DNA of 11,678 nt from an uncultured Candidatus Saccharibacteria bacterium. GTDB taxonomy: Bacteria > Patescibacteria > Saccharimonadia > Saccharimonadales > UBA6022. The position numbers and the translations under genes were made by a program. Below, one piece after another: positions 4,004 to 10,589 of the stretch. The notes beneath the pieces were generated by a model that was not told the origin of the DNA, did not search any database, and saw only the letters and a list, made by a program, of their open reading frames with translations. Each line of letters begins with the position of its first letter. Position 1 is the first letter of the stretch. The stretch is from positions 1 through 11,678 of the forward strand of contig CAMPKW010000029.1 in the NCBI GenBank assembly GCA_946887425.1, written 5' to 3'.

Positions 4004-6403
4004 TTATGCCTCAACCTTCGCTTTTGCGAATCCAAAGCCAGTCTTGCGCGGTCCGCCGCTTGCTTCTGCCTTGTTGACCTTGACGGTACTTTGCTCGGCG
4101 GTGTGACGCGGTTTTACGTGCAGGTAGTAGGTTGTCTTGAGGCCACGCTTCCATGCGGCGGTATAGATATCAATGTAATCATCGATGTTACGAGTTTCGA
4201 GGTACATGTTACGACTAATTGCTTGGTCGACCCACTTTTGCGCACGAGCGGCAACTTCGATAAATGAGTACGGGCTGAGCTGGAAGCTCGTTTTGTATAC
4301 ATCTTTGATGTGCTGCGGGATTGCATCAATTTGTTGTACATCACCCTGTGCACGAAGTACATCTTCTTTGACGTCGTCCCAAATACCGAGTTTCTTTAAG
4401 TCGTTCACGAGGTTCACGTTTACTTCTAGGAACTTACCATTCAAAGTTGCACGAGAAAAGATTTGTGCAAACTGTGGGTCGATACCTGGAGTGGTGCCAG
4501 AAACATGGGCGTTATTGGCAGTTGGGGCAATCGCCATGAGCGTTGCGTTACGCATGCCTTTTTGTACCTTAGCGCGAAGTGTTTCCCAATCGAGGCGTGT
4601 TTTGCGGCTAATCTCTACCTTTACGTTACGGTCGGCGTCGAGTACGTCGAGCGTATCGATAGGAAGAATGCCCTTGCTCCAGCCACTTCCCTTGAATGTT
4701 GTGTAGCTGCCGCGTTCTTTGGCAAGGTCGGCACTGGCATCAATCGCGTGGTAGCTGATGAATTCGGTTAACTGATCGATCAGCTCATACGCTTCTTCTG
4801 ATTCATAGCTATGACCAAGCTTTTCAAGGACATCAGAGAATCCCATAATACCAAGACCAACCGCGCGGTTTTGGAGATTAGAGTGCATTGCCTGAGGAAT
4901 TGGTGTGTTCGTAAGGTCACAAAGATTGTCGAGCTGACGAATAGACACGCGAACAGCTTTTTCAAGACGATCCCAGTCCCATGTTCCGTCTTCACGAAGG
5001 TGAACCGACAAGTTGATGCTCGAAAGGTTACATACGGCAGTATTATCTTTGTCCTGCGGAAGTGTAATTTCAGTACAGAGGTTTGAGTGGTGAATCGTAC
5101 CGGTGTTGTTATTAAGCGCACGAACATTCATTGTATCTTTCCAGGTAAGCCACGGGTGACTCGTTGCCTGAAGAACCGTCAGGATCTGATGGAACTGCTC
5201 ACGAGCATTGATCTTGGCAAAGTCACGCAGCTTGCCCGCTTCGGCAAGCTGAGCGTATTCTTCGTAACGCTTCGCGAACGCGCTACCGTAAAGTTCGATC
5301 AAATCAGCAGTCTCGGCTGGGTCAAACAAGTACCAATCTTCATTATTTTGAACACGACGCATAAATTCGTCGCTCAACACAACAGCGGTGTTGGCAATAC
5401 GAGTACGAAGGTAGGGGTCGCCCGAGTTTTGCTTGAGGTCGAGGAATTGTGGAAAGTTAAGGTGCCAGTTCTCCATGAAGATAGCAGCTGCACCTTGTTT
5501 TTTGCCCTTGCGGCTCACTGCAAAGAGCGCTGTGTCGATCATCTTAATAAATGGAATCGGGCCAGTTGATTCGCTGTTGGTGGTATGAACTGGTGAACCT
5601 GCCGCACGAAGCTTAGTGATGCCGATACCAATACCACCCGTACCCTTGGCAATCCACATTGTATCGCGTACACCGCGAGAGATTGCCTCCATGTCATCTT
5701 CGATATCAAAAAGGAAACAGTTTGAAAGCTGCGGGAATGATCCACCAGCATTGATACGAGTTGAACCTGCCGGGTTGGCGTCGAGCTTACTGATATATTC
5801 GTAGAATTCAAGGGCTGTTGCGGTTGGATCTTTCTCAAGCAAGCTAAGACCCATTGCAATACGCATAGCCGTGAATTGAGGAACTTCCATAGATCCACCA
5901 CTGTTTTTACGAAGGCTATAGCGGTTGCGGCTCGTCACCACACCAAGGTAGCGCATCAAGCGATCGCGAGATGGCTCAAGGGCTTCAGTGAGCTTATCGA
6001 GGTCAAAGGTCGTGGCATTCATCCGCTCATCAAGTAGACCATCGGCGATACCCTGCTGCAAATATTCAGGGAATTTTTCGGCATGAAGCTTTTTTAGATC
6101 AGCGGCATCTTTGTAGCTGCCGAGTACTTTTTTGTAGATATTCTTAAGAAGCAAGCTTGCCGCAATTTTATCAAAATCAGGATCATCTTTTACGTTCTGC
6201 AAAGCCGCGTGAATCACCGACTCGTCGAGCTGCTCAGTGGTAATACCATCAAATAATGTCAATTGAACTTCTGTCGCAACTTGTACAACCTTACTAATTT
6301 GGTCAGGAAGTCCTTCGCTGGCTTCGACTAACGCAAGATTGATTTTGTTGGCGTCGAATGGTTCGCGTGTGCCGTCGCGTTTTACCACATTGATCGTACT
6401 CAT
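4004..6403 (-). CDS. nrdA: Ribonucleoside-diphosphate reductase class I alpha (catalytic) subunit, lacking the C-terminal Cys pair
   Basis: The 799-residue catalytic subunit reduces ribonucleotides using a thiyl radical. Residues 1-95 form an ATP-cone (VVKRDGTREPFDANKI near the start), so dATP/ATP control of overall activity is likely. C229 (LSNCFL) and C458 (AVCNLSS) are the active-site redox pair, C443 in NLCTE (441-445) is the thiyl-radical cysteine with N441 and E445 beside it, and Y759-Y760 (KTTYY) are the radical-transfer tyrosines. The only other cysteine is C495. The last 40 residues (ending GFGFAKAKVEA) have none, whereas class I enzymes normally end with a Cys pair that re-reduces C229/C458. 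A CxxC-ending small ORF follows. The ATG at 6403 has AGGGG 7 nt upstream. It is the first gene of a four-gene operon with the 60-aa ORF, the 84-aa ORF and nrdB. Confidence 0.95.
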   Translation of the reverse strand: MSTINVVKRDGTREPFDANKINLALVEASEGLPDQISKVVQVATEVQLTLFDGITTEQLDESVIHAALQNVKDDPDFDKIAASLLLKNIYKKVLGSYKDAADLKKLHAEKFPEYLQQGIADGLLDERMNATTFDLDKLTEALEPSRDRLMRYLGVVTSRNRYSLRKNSGGSMEVPQFTAMRIAMGLSLLEKDPTATALEFYEYISKLDANPAGSTRINAGGSFPQLSNCFLFDIEDDMEAISRGVRDTMWIAKGTGGIGIGITKLRAAGSPVHTTNSESTGPIPFIKMIDTALFAVSRKGKKQGAAAIFMENWHLNFPQFLDLKQNSGDPYLRTRIANTAVVLSDEFMRRVQNNEDWYLFDPAETADLIELYGSAFAKRYEEYAQLAEAGKLRDFAKINAREQFHQILTVLQATSHPWLTWKDTMNVRALNNNTGTIHHSNLCTEITLPQDKDNTAVCNLSSINLSVHLREDGTWDWDRLEKAVRVSIRQLDNLCDLTNTPIPQAMHSNLQNRAVGLGIMGFSDVLEKLGHSYESEEAYELIDQLTEFISYHAIDASADLAKERGSYTTFKGSGWSKGILPIDTLDVLDADRNVKVEISRKTRLDWETLRAKVQKGMRNATLMAIAPTANNAHVSGTTPGIDPQFAQIFSRATLNGKFLEVNVNLVNDLKKLGIWDDVKEDVLRAQGDVQQIDAIPQHIKDVYKTSFQLSPYSFIEVAARAQKWVDQAISRNMYLETRNIDDYIDIYTAAWKRGLKTTYYLHVKPRHTAEQSTVKVNKAEASGGPRKTGFGFAKAKVEA

Positions 6404-6551
6404 ACTGTTCCCCTATTTATTATGTTGTTACACACAGCCACCTCCCTCAAAGTGGTGCAAGAAGACTACCCTCAGGGTTCTCCCCTAGGGTGGTGCAAAT
6501 CCTTCTTGCAAAATGTGTGTTTTGATTGAACTGCTACATATGTAGTGTCTG
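6404..6551 (-). promoter_or_regulatory. Structured 5' leader of the nrd operon
   Basis: From the predicted start site near 6551 to the nrdA ATG the leader is about 148 nt. It contains a nested structure: an outer 9-bp perfect stem (TGCAAGAAG at 6502-6510 pairing with CTTCTTGCA at 6456-6464 in minus-strand sense) enclosing an inner GC-rich hairpin (6468-6491) with an AGAA tetraloop. A roughly 20-nt imperfect repeat beginning TTGCACCAC occurs twice (6490-6498 and 6452-6460 mark the cores), each copy followed by an AGGG-rich stretch. A GGGAGG lies about 35 nt before the nrdA ATG and AGGGG lies 7 nt before it. It matches no riboswitch I know; a role in translational or attenuation control is inference. 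Confidence 0.5.
6534..6545. promoter_or_regulatory. Palindromic operator candidate at the nrd start site (CTACATATGTAG)
   Basis: A perfect 12-bp palindrome lies about 7-18 nt downstream of the predicted nrd transcription start. Its context GCTACATATGTAGTGTC repeats at 6667-6681 as GCTACATGTAGTGTC, differing only by an AT inserted at the centre. Position just after the start site suits a repressor. It resembles, but does not fit, the NrdR-box core because the centre is 2 bp longer. Confidence 0.45.
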
Positions 6552-6557
6552 AGTAGT

Positions 6558-6586
6558 ACTATATGCCCCCATATATGGTTTTTCAA
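6558..6586 (-). promoter_or_regulatory. Promoter of the nrd operon (TTGAAA-N17-TATAGT)
   Basis: On the minus strand TTGAAA (6581-6586) and TATAGT (6558-6563) are separated by exactly 17 bp, a good sigma-70-type promoter and the best in this window. The spacer contains the palindrome CCATATATGG (6569-6578). The start site would fall near 6551. Confidence 0.65.
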
Positions 6587-6667
6587 TAGTTTTTATAGGT
6601 TTTTTTCACCACAAGCATCATGCGGACATATCCACCTCTTATAGTGCTCTGTTTGTTATTTACAACG

Positions 6668-6677
6668 CTACATGTAG
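6668..6677. promoter_or_regulatory. NrdR-box-like palindrome upstream of the nrd promoter (CTACATGTAG)
   Basis: Read on the minus strand, ACACTACATGTAGCGT agrees with the published NrdR-box consensus as I recall it (acaCwAtATaTwGtgt) at 13 of 16 positions. NrdR is the general repressor of bacterial ribonucleotide reductase genes. The site lies about 80 bp upstream of the -35 box and 133 bp (centre to centre) from the related palindrome at 6534-6545; classical NrdR boxes are paired about 31 bp apart, so the spacing is atypical. Confidence 0.4.
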
Positions 6678-6702
6678 TGTCATTTTGCATGTTTTATAAA
6701 TT

Positions 6703-6728
6703 AAATAACGCCCTATGAGGCGTTACTT
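6703..6728 (-). terminator. Intrinsic terminator after tRNA-Ser
   Basis: A 10-bp stem with one G.U pair in minus-strand sense (AAGTAACGCC / GGCGTTATTT), with a 6-nt loop, starts 4 nt beyond the tRNA 3' end and runs into AATTTATAAAA. It separates the tRNA from the nrd control region. Confidence 0.7.
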
Positions 6729-6732
6729 AATA

Positions 6733-6822
6733 TGGCGGAGAGAACAGGATTCGAACCTGCGGTACCATCGCTGGCACACACGCTTTCCAAGCGTGCGCCT
6801 TCAACCACTCGGCCACCTCTCC
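6733..6822 (-). tRNA. tRNA-Ser (anticodon GGA)
   Basis: A 90-nt tRNA with encoded CCA. The acceptor stem GGAGAGG pairs with TCTCTCC (last pair G.U) followed by G73 and CCA (6733-6735 on the plus strand read TGG). The D-arm begins TGGCCGAGTGG; the anticodon stem-loop GCACGCTTGGAAAGCGTG carries GGA (complement of 6786-6788). A long variable arm (TGTGCCAGCGATGGTACC region) marks it as a class II tRNA, and the T-arm is GCAGGTTCGAATCCTGT. It would read UCC and UCU serine codons. Confidence 0.97.
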
Positions 6823-6832
6823 ATGTACATTT

Positions 6833-6838
6833 ATTATA
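6833..6838 (-). promoter_or_regulatory. -10 box (TATAAT) of the tRNA-Ser gene
   Basis: A perfect TATAAT on the minus strand ends 10 nt before the first base of the mature tRNA, giving a 5' leader of only a few nucleotides for RNase P. The -35 region is poor (GAATTA at 17 bp). Confidence 0.55.
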
Positions 6839-6876
6839 GTATACCAACGGTTGTATAATTCACGCCACACTAAAGG

Positions 6877-6906
6877 TTGCAGTTTATGCCTTCGCCTCTC
6901 TATAAT
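6877..6906 (+). promoter_or_regulatory. Promoter of the ABC exporter operon, leaderless arrangement
   Basis: TTGCAG (6877-6882), an 18-bp spacer and a perfect TATAAT (6901-6906) precede the ATG at 6914 by 7 nt, again predicting a transcript with almost no leader. AAGGGA (6908-6913) abuts the ATG, too close to act normally as Shine-Dalgarno. A second TATAAT at 6854-6859 could give a longer leader in which AAGGGA is still badly placed. Confidence 0.5.
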
Positions 6907-6913
6907 TAAGGGA

Positions 6914-7714
6914 ATGAATACTTCTCAGCCACCTGTCATCGATCTCCGAGCGCTTACCAAGCGTTTCGGCGTTGGTGATGCTAAGCACACGGCCCTTGAT
7001 AGTATTGACTTGACCATCGAGAAGGGTGAATTCGTTGCAATCATGGGTCCTAGTGGTTGCGGCAAGACTACACTACTTAACGTCCTTGGGCTGCTCGATC
7101 GGGCTAACGACGGTGAATATTTACTCGATGGCGTATCGGTTGAAACACTGAGTAGTCGCAAACATGCCCGTATCCGCTCGGAGCAGATCGGTATCGTCTT
7201 CCAAAGTTTCAATCTCGTTCCGCGCCTTAATGTTATTGAAAACGTCGCCCTTCCCCTCACATATAAAGGCGTCGGCCAAACCAAACGACTTAAGATGGCG
7301 AGCGCCATTTTAAAGTCGTTTCATCTGAGTGAACGTGAGTATTATATGCCTTGGCAATTATCTGGCGGACAAACACAACGTGTAGCTATCGCCCGCGCGC
7401 TTGTGAACGAACCGTCAATCATCTTGGCCGACGAGCCAACCGGCAACCTCGACAGCAAAGCCAGTCATATTATCATGGAGGAGCTGTCTGACATTCACAA
7501 ACGCGGCAACACCATCATCATGGTGACCCATAATCCAGACCTAACGACCTACGCTAGTCGCGTCATTACCATGCTCGACGGCAAGATCCACACCGACTCA
7601 AAAGCACCGTGTGAAGAACCTGAGGATACACACTCAAAACGTCGTCTCGATCAACATGCTACGCCGAAGCACCCCAAAAAAGCCAGCCCCAAGAAAAAGA
7701 AAGCTAAAAAATAA
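6914..7714 (+). CDS. ABC transporter ATP-binding protein, MacB/LolD type
   Basis: A 266-residue ATPase of the family that powers MacB-type mechanotransmission exporters of peptides, toxins or lipoproteins. The nucleotide-binding domain is complete: Walker A GPSGCGKT (45-52), Q-loop Gln97 in VFQSFN, signature LSGGQTQR (149-156), Walker B IILADEP (169-175) and switch His206 (VTHNPD). After about residue 228 comes an extra charged tail ending in a Lys-rich stretch ([12 protein letters not shown]), uncommon in this family and perhaps a contact with acidic lipids or nucleic acid. The ATG at 6914 fits the family N-terminus ([12 protein letters not shown]) and the promoter; an in-frame ATG at 6851 would overlap the -10 box and add 21 atypical residues. 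Its stop overlaps the permease start (TAATG), so the two are coupled. Confidence 0.92.
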   Translation: MNTSQPPVIDLRALTKRFGVGDAKHTALDSIDLTIEKGEFVAIMGPSGCGKTTLLNVLGLLDRANDGEYLLDGVSVETLSSRKHARIRSEQIGIVFQSFNLVPRLNVIENVALPLTYKGVGQTKRLKMASAILKSFHLSEREYYMPWQLSGGQTQRVAIARALVNEPSIILADEPTGNLDSKASHIIMEELSDIHKRGNTIIMVTHNPDLTTYASRVITMLDGKIHTDSKAPCEEPEDTHSKRRLDQHATPKHPKKASPKKKKAKK

Positions 7715-8943
7715 TGCGTCTCCTTCTCATAAACCATCTCCAGAACGCCGCCCAATCACTCCGCAGTAATCGTATGCGCACCACACTTACGATGCTCGGG
7801 GTTACTATTGGTATCGCAAGCATCACCGCCATTCTCGCACTAAGCGAAGGAGCTAGCCAACTCGTAAGTCGGCAAATTGATGAGCTCGGGGGGAACATCG
7901 CCGTTATTCGACCTGGTGCTCCGGCAAATACGAAGGACAACTTCACCATGCCAGCATCCCAAACGCGCTTTGCGACCAGCACACTCACCGAGAGGGATCT
8001 TGCGCATATAAAGAATGTCGAACACGTAAAAGCAGTGGCGCCACTTATGGTGATTGACGGCAGTATCAAAACAGACGACCAAGCGCTGAGTCATGTGCCG
8101 ATTGTTGCCACAACTCCAGAACTAGCCGACATAGCTCATTTTAAGATGCGCTCTGGTCAGTTTATCGACAGAGAGACAAACAAAAATACTGCAGTACTCG
8201 GCATTCAAGCGTCTATTGATCTATTCGGTACCGAAGACTCAACCGGCCAGACGCTAACAATGCGCGGCCAAACCGTCACGGTAATTGGTGTACTTAAACG
8301 CATGAATGACCCTATTAATTATAATAACGTCGACTTCGACAACGCAGCCATCGTCAGCCTCGAAATGGGAAAGAGCTTCAATCAATACGTTGCCCAACTC
8401 CAGCAAATCAATATTCAGGCCGACAGTGTTCAGCACCTTCCGGCTATTATCGATAAAACAAACACCACCCTGCTCGCTCTTCATAAGCAAGAAAAAGATT
8501 TTGCCGTTCTAGCAGGCCAAGAACTCGCCAAACCGACTAGCCAACTCTTCTTTACAATTGCCGGAGTAAGCGCGGCTATTGCCGGTATCTCCCTTATCGT
8601 TGGTGGCATTGGCATCATGAACATTATGCTCGTTACCGTTGCTGAGCGCACCAGGGAAATTGGGCTTCGAAAATCACTTGGCGCCAGCAATGCCCATATC
8701 GTCTGGCAGTTTCTTATAGAATCGCTTGCAATCAGTATTGGCGGTGGCATCACTGGCTATCTACTGGGCTACTTAGCGGCGTTTGCGATCAGCACGCAAC
8801 TCACCTTCTCGCCGGTATTTACTTGGGATATCGTAGGCATCGCAGCACTCATCTCCCTTATTGTCGGCGGAATATTCGGCCTGTACCCAGCCGTCCGGGC
8901 AGCAAGAAAAGACCCGATCGAAGCACTACGCCAATACAGCTAA
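7714..8943 (+). CDS. ABC transporter permease, MacB/FtsX family
   Basis: A 409-residue permease forming the membrane part of the exporter with the preceding ATPase; the start ATG overlaps its TAA by one base. The layout is typical of MacB: a cytoplasmic amphipathic N-terminus with the RSNRMRTTLTMLGVTIGIAS motif, membrane helix 1 at about 25-43, a large extracytoplasmic MacB core domain (about 45-275), then the FtsX domain with three helices (about 278-308, 330-360 and 372-396). The coupling region is the family motif ERTREIGLRKSLGAS, and the C-terminus is AVRAARKDPIEALRQYS. There is no outer-membrane partner nearby, consistent with a monoderm cell. The substrate is unknown; homologs in Gram-positive bacteria often export or resist antimicrobial peptides. 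The stop overlaps that of the convergent isomerase gene. Confidence 0.92.
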   Translation: MRLLLINHLQNAAQSLRSNRMRTTLTMLGVTIGIASITAILALSEGASQLVSRQIDELGGNIAVIRPGAPANTKDNFTMPASQTRFATSTLTERDLAHIKNVEHVKAVAPLMVIDGSIKTDDQALSHVPIVATTPELADIAHFKMRSGQFIDRETNKNTAVLGIQASIDLFGTEDSTGQTLTMRGQTVTVIGVLKRMNDPINYNNVDFDNAAIVSLEMGKSFNQYVAQLQQINIQADSVQHLPAIIDKTNTTLLALHKQEKDFAVLAGQELAKPTSQLFFTIAGVSAAIAGISLIVGGIGIMNIMLVTVAERTREIGLRKSLGASNAHIVWQFLIESLAISIGGGITGYLLGYLAAFAISTQLTFSPVFTWDIVGIAALISLIVGGIFGLYPAVRAARKDPIEALRQYS

Positions 8944-9998
8944 GCAAGCTCTTGCTTTAACTTTTCAATAAGTGGCACCGGCGTCGGGTCGACACCATTT
9001 AAAATAGCCACGTAAATGCTCACGAAATCAGCAAGGATACTCCCCCATAACATCTGAGCAATTTCACTATCCCCTTCAAGACTCACCGTCGTGGACTTTG
9101 GTCGGCGTCCACTCAGCAGTCGGTCGGATACCTCAAACCGCTTCAAGATTTGCGCATGCTCAAGATTGCTCACCAGATCAAATACGGCAAACGGCTTTTC
9201 AACCGGGTGTGATGTCCAGCCCATAAATTCATTGTGGTTAAATTCCGGCAGCTCATTCCAAAAAGCAACATTCTTAGCATTCTCGTTCCAACTAATCTTC
9301 CACTTGTACGCCACGGGGCTCATCAAGTTGCCAGCATAAAACACCGGTGTCTTGCCAACCGCCGTAAGTGCAAGTTGCTTTGCGTAGTTCTTGTCCGTCG
9401 ACACATCACTCGTCCACTTGGCTGTTTCAGTCGCCAGCCAATCGGCTGTAGCCGCAATTTCATCAAATGCCATGTGTGAGGCGATGGAAAAATGGCCAAG
9501 CAACGCGACAAGCGCGCGGAGGTTATAAATAACCGCCATACGTGGTTGTAAGTGAGATGGCAACTGAACGTGAGTAATATCTTCCCGTTCAGCTACTTCT
9601 ATCAATGCTCCACCGGCGGCAATAACAGCAACCTGAGCACCGCGACTTCGTGCATCTTCAAGAGAACTCAATGTCTCCTCGGTATTGCCAGAGTAGCTAC
9701 TCGCGACCACCAGTGTCGAACTATCGACATATCCAGGCAGATCGTAGGTGCGCACCACCTCAAATGGCACCGATAACTCGGCTTTCAACCATGATTTTAC
9801 AAGCAGTGCCGCAAGTGCCGAGCCGCCCATGCCCGCTACGACGACACGAGTTATTTCGCGGCCGTCATGCTCCGGATTGTTGATCGCTACAGCAAACCGA
9901 GCCTGCTGATATTGTTCGGCCGCTACACCAAGCGCATTACTTGGATCACGTTGCCTAAGTACATTATTGTCGTCTAACATTTCCCACCCTTCACTCAC
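8940..9998 (-). CDS. Bifunctional phosphoglucose/phosphomannose isomerase (SIS domain)
   Basis: A 352-residue double-SIS protein like the bifunctional enzymes that interconvert glucose-6-P or mannose-6-P with fructose-6-P in glycolysis and sugar-nucleotide supply. Visible motifs are GMGGS (56-60) and SYSGNTEE (101-108), which bind the sugar phosphate, then WNENAKNVAFWNELPEFNH (237-255), in which E239 and H255 are 16 residues apart, the spacing I recall for the catalytic Glu203/His219 of the Pyrobaculum enzyme, and a C-terminal Lys in PVPLIEKLKQEL. The start is uncertain: a GTG at 9998 has AAGGAG 12 nt upstream, while the ATG at 9980 (MLDDNNVL) has AAGGG 6 nt upstream and is at least as good. 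The TAG stop overlaps the permease stop. No sugar-pathway neighbours are visible. Confidence 0.88.
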   Translation of the reverse strand: MSEGWEMLDDNNVLRQRDPSNALGVAAEQYQQARFAVAINNPEHDGREITRVVVAGMGGSALAALLVKSWLKAELSVPFEVVRTYDLPGYVDSSTLVVASSYSGNTEETLSSLEDARSRGAQVAVIAAGGALIEVAEREDITHVQLPSHLQPRMAVIYNLRALVALLGHFSIASHMAFDEIAATADWLATETAKWTSDVSTDKNYAKQLALTAVGKTPVFYAGNLMSPVAYKWKISWNENAKNVAFWNELPEFNHNEFMGWTSHPVEKPFAVFDLVSNLEHAQILKRFEVSDRLLSGRRPKSTTVSLEGDSEIAQMLWGSILADFVSIYVAILNGVDPTPVPLIEKLKQELA

Positions 9999-10069
9999 TT
10001 GCGAGTCTTACTCCTTCTATGATACAGTATTTAGTAAAGAAGCATAAGTACTAATATCAGAGGTGGGCC

Positions 10070-10525
10070 ATGGATATTCAACCGCAGAATCAACAACCAA
10101 TTAGTGATGATCAAGAACTTGCAAAGGTTCTTGCCGGCGTAACACAACAAGCCGATGAAGCCCCGAGTGGACTTCAGTTTGAAGAAACGCAAACAACACC
10201 GATGGCAACACCTCCGGCTATCGAAGAGCCTGTCGCCCCTGTCGCAGAAGAGCCAGTCGTAGCACCTGTAGCTACACCAGCTGCAAACGACCTCGAAGAA
10301 ATCAAGAAAGATGCGCTGAGCGAACTTCGCCCGCTCATCGATAAACTTGACGTTTCGCCAGAAGAGAAATTTGATACACTCCTTCTTATCATCCGCTCAA
10401 CTGACGATCAAAGCCTTCTGGCAGCCACGCACGAAGCCGCCAAAGCCATTACAGACGATAGCCGCCGCGCGCAAGCGCTCCTTGATATCATCAAGGAAAT
10501 CGACTTCTTCTCAAACAAAGCGTAA
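10070..10525 (+). CDS. Protein of unknown function with a Pro/Ala/Glu-rich linker and C-terminal helical domain
   Basis: I do not recognise this 151-residue protein. Residues 1-30 are polar and Gln-rich; residues 42-72 are a low-complexity linker of Pro, Ala, Val, Glu and Thr (EEPVAPVAEEPVVAPVATPA); residues 74-148 are predicted helical, with a hydrophobic core pattern (FDTLLLIIRS, 101-110; ALLDIIKEIDFF, 136-147). There is no signal peptide or membrane segment, so it is probably cytoplasmic. The overall charge is acidic. The ATG is supported by GAGGTG 5 nt upstream. It is transcribed alone, diverging from the isomerase gene and ending at a strong terminator shared with groEL. The C-terminal helical bundle is probably the functional part, tethered by the linker; its function cannot be assigned. 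Confidence 0.8.
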   Translation: MDIQPQNQQPISDDQELAKVLAGVTQQADEAPSGLQFEETQTTPMATPPAIEEPVAPVAEEPVVAPVATPAANDLEEIKKDALSELRPLIDKLDVSPEEKFDTLLLIIRSTDDQSLLAATHEAAKAITDDSRRAQALLDIIKEIDFFSNKA

Positions 10526-10541
10526 GTCACTATTGAGAAAA

Positions 10542-10575
10542 AATAAAATTCCGCCCATAGAGGCGGAATTTTATT
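10542..10575. terminator. Bidirectional intrinsic terminator between the unknown-protein gene and groEL
   Basis: A 14-bp perfect stem (AATAAAATTCCGCC and its complement) with a 6-nt loop (CATAGA) lies between two converging genes. Read on the minus strand it is followed by a long T-run (ATTTTATTTTTTC) and ends groEL; read on the plus strand it has AATTTTATTAATC and ends the 10070 gene. Confidence 0.9.
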
Positions 10576-10589
10576 AATCTATGCCGAGC

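Noticed and set aside
4114..5901. Opposite-strand and off-frame ORFs of 80-173 codons within nrdA
   Set aside because: They lack ribosome binding sites and family similarity, and lie wholly inside a well-conserved gene; similar shadows lie within every other large gene here.
6404..6551. Cobalamin riboswitch in the nrd leader
   Set aside because: No B12-box-like sequence, and the enzyme is class I, not the cobalamin-dependent class II.
6840..6857. Imperfect inverted repeat between the tRNA-Ser promoter and the ABC operon as an operator
   Set aside because: Pairing requires a bulge and it is made of overlapping AT-rich promoter hexamers; too weak to claim.
6851..6913. Upstream start for the ABC ATPase
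   Set aside because: The extension covers the best promoter and has no family similarity; the ATG at 6914 begins the normal N-terminus.
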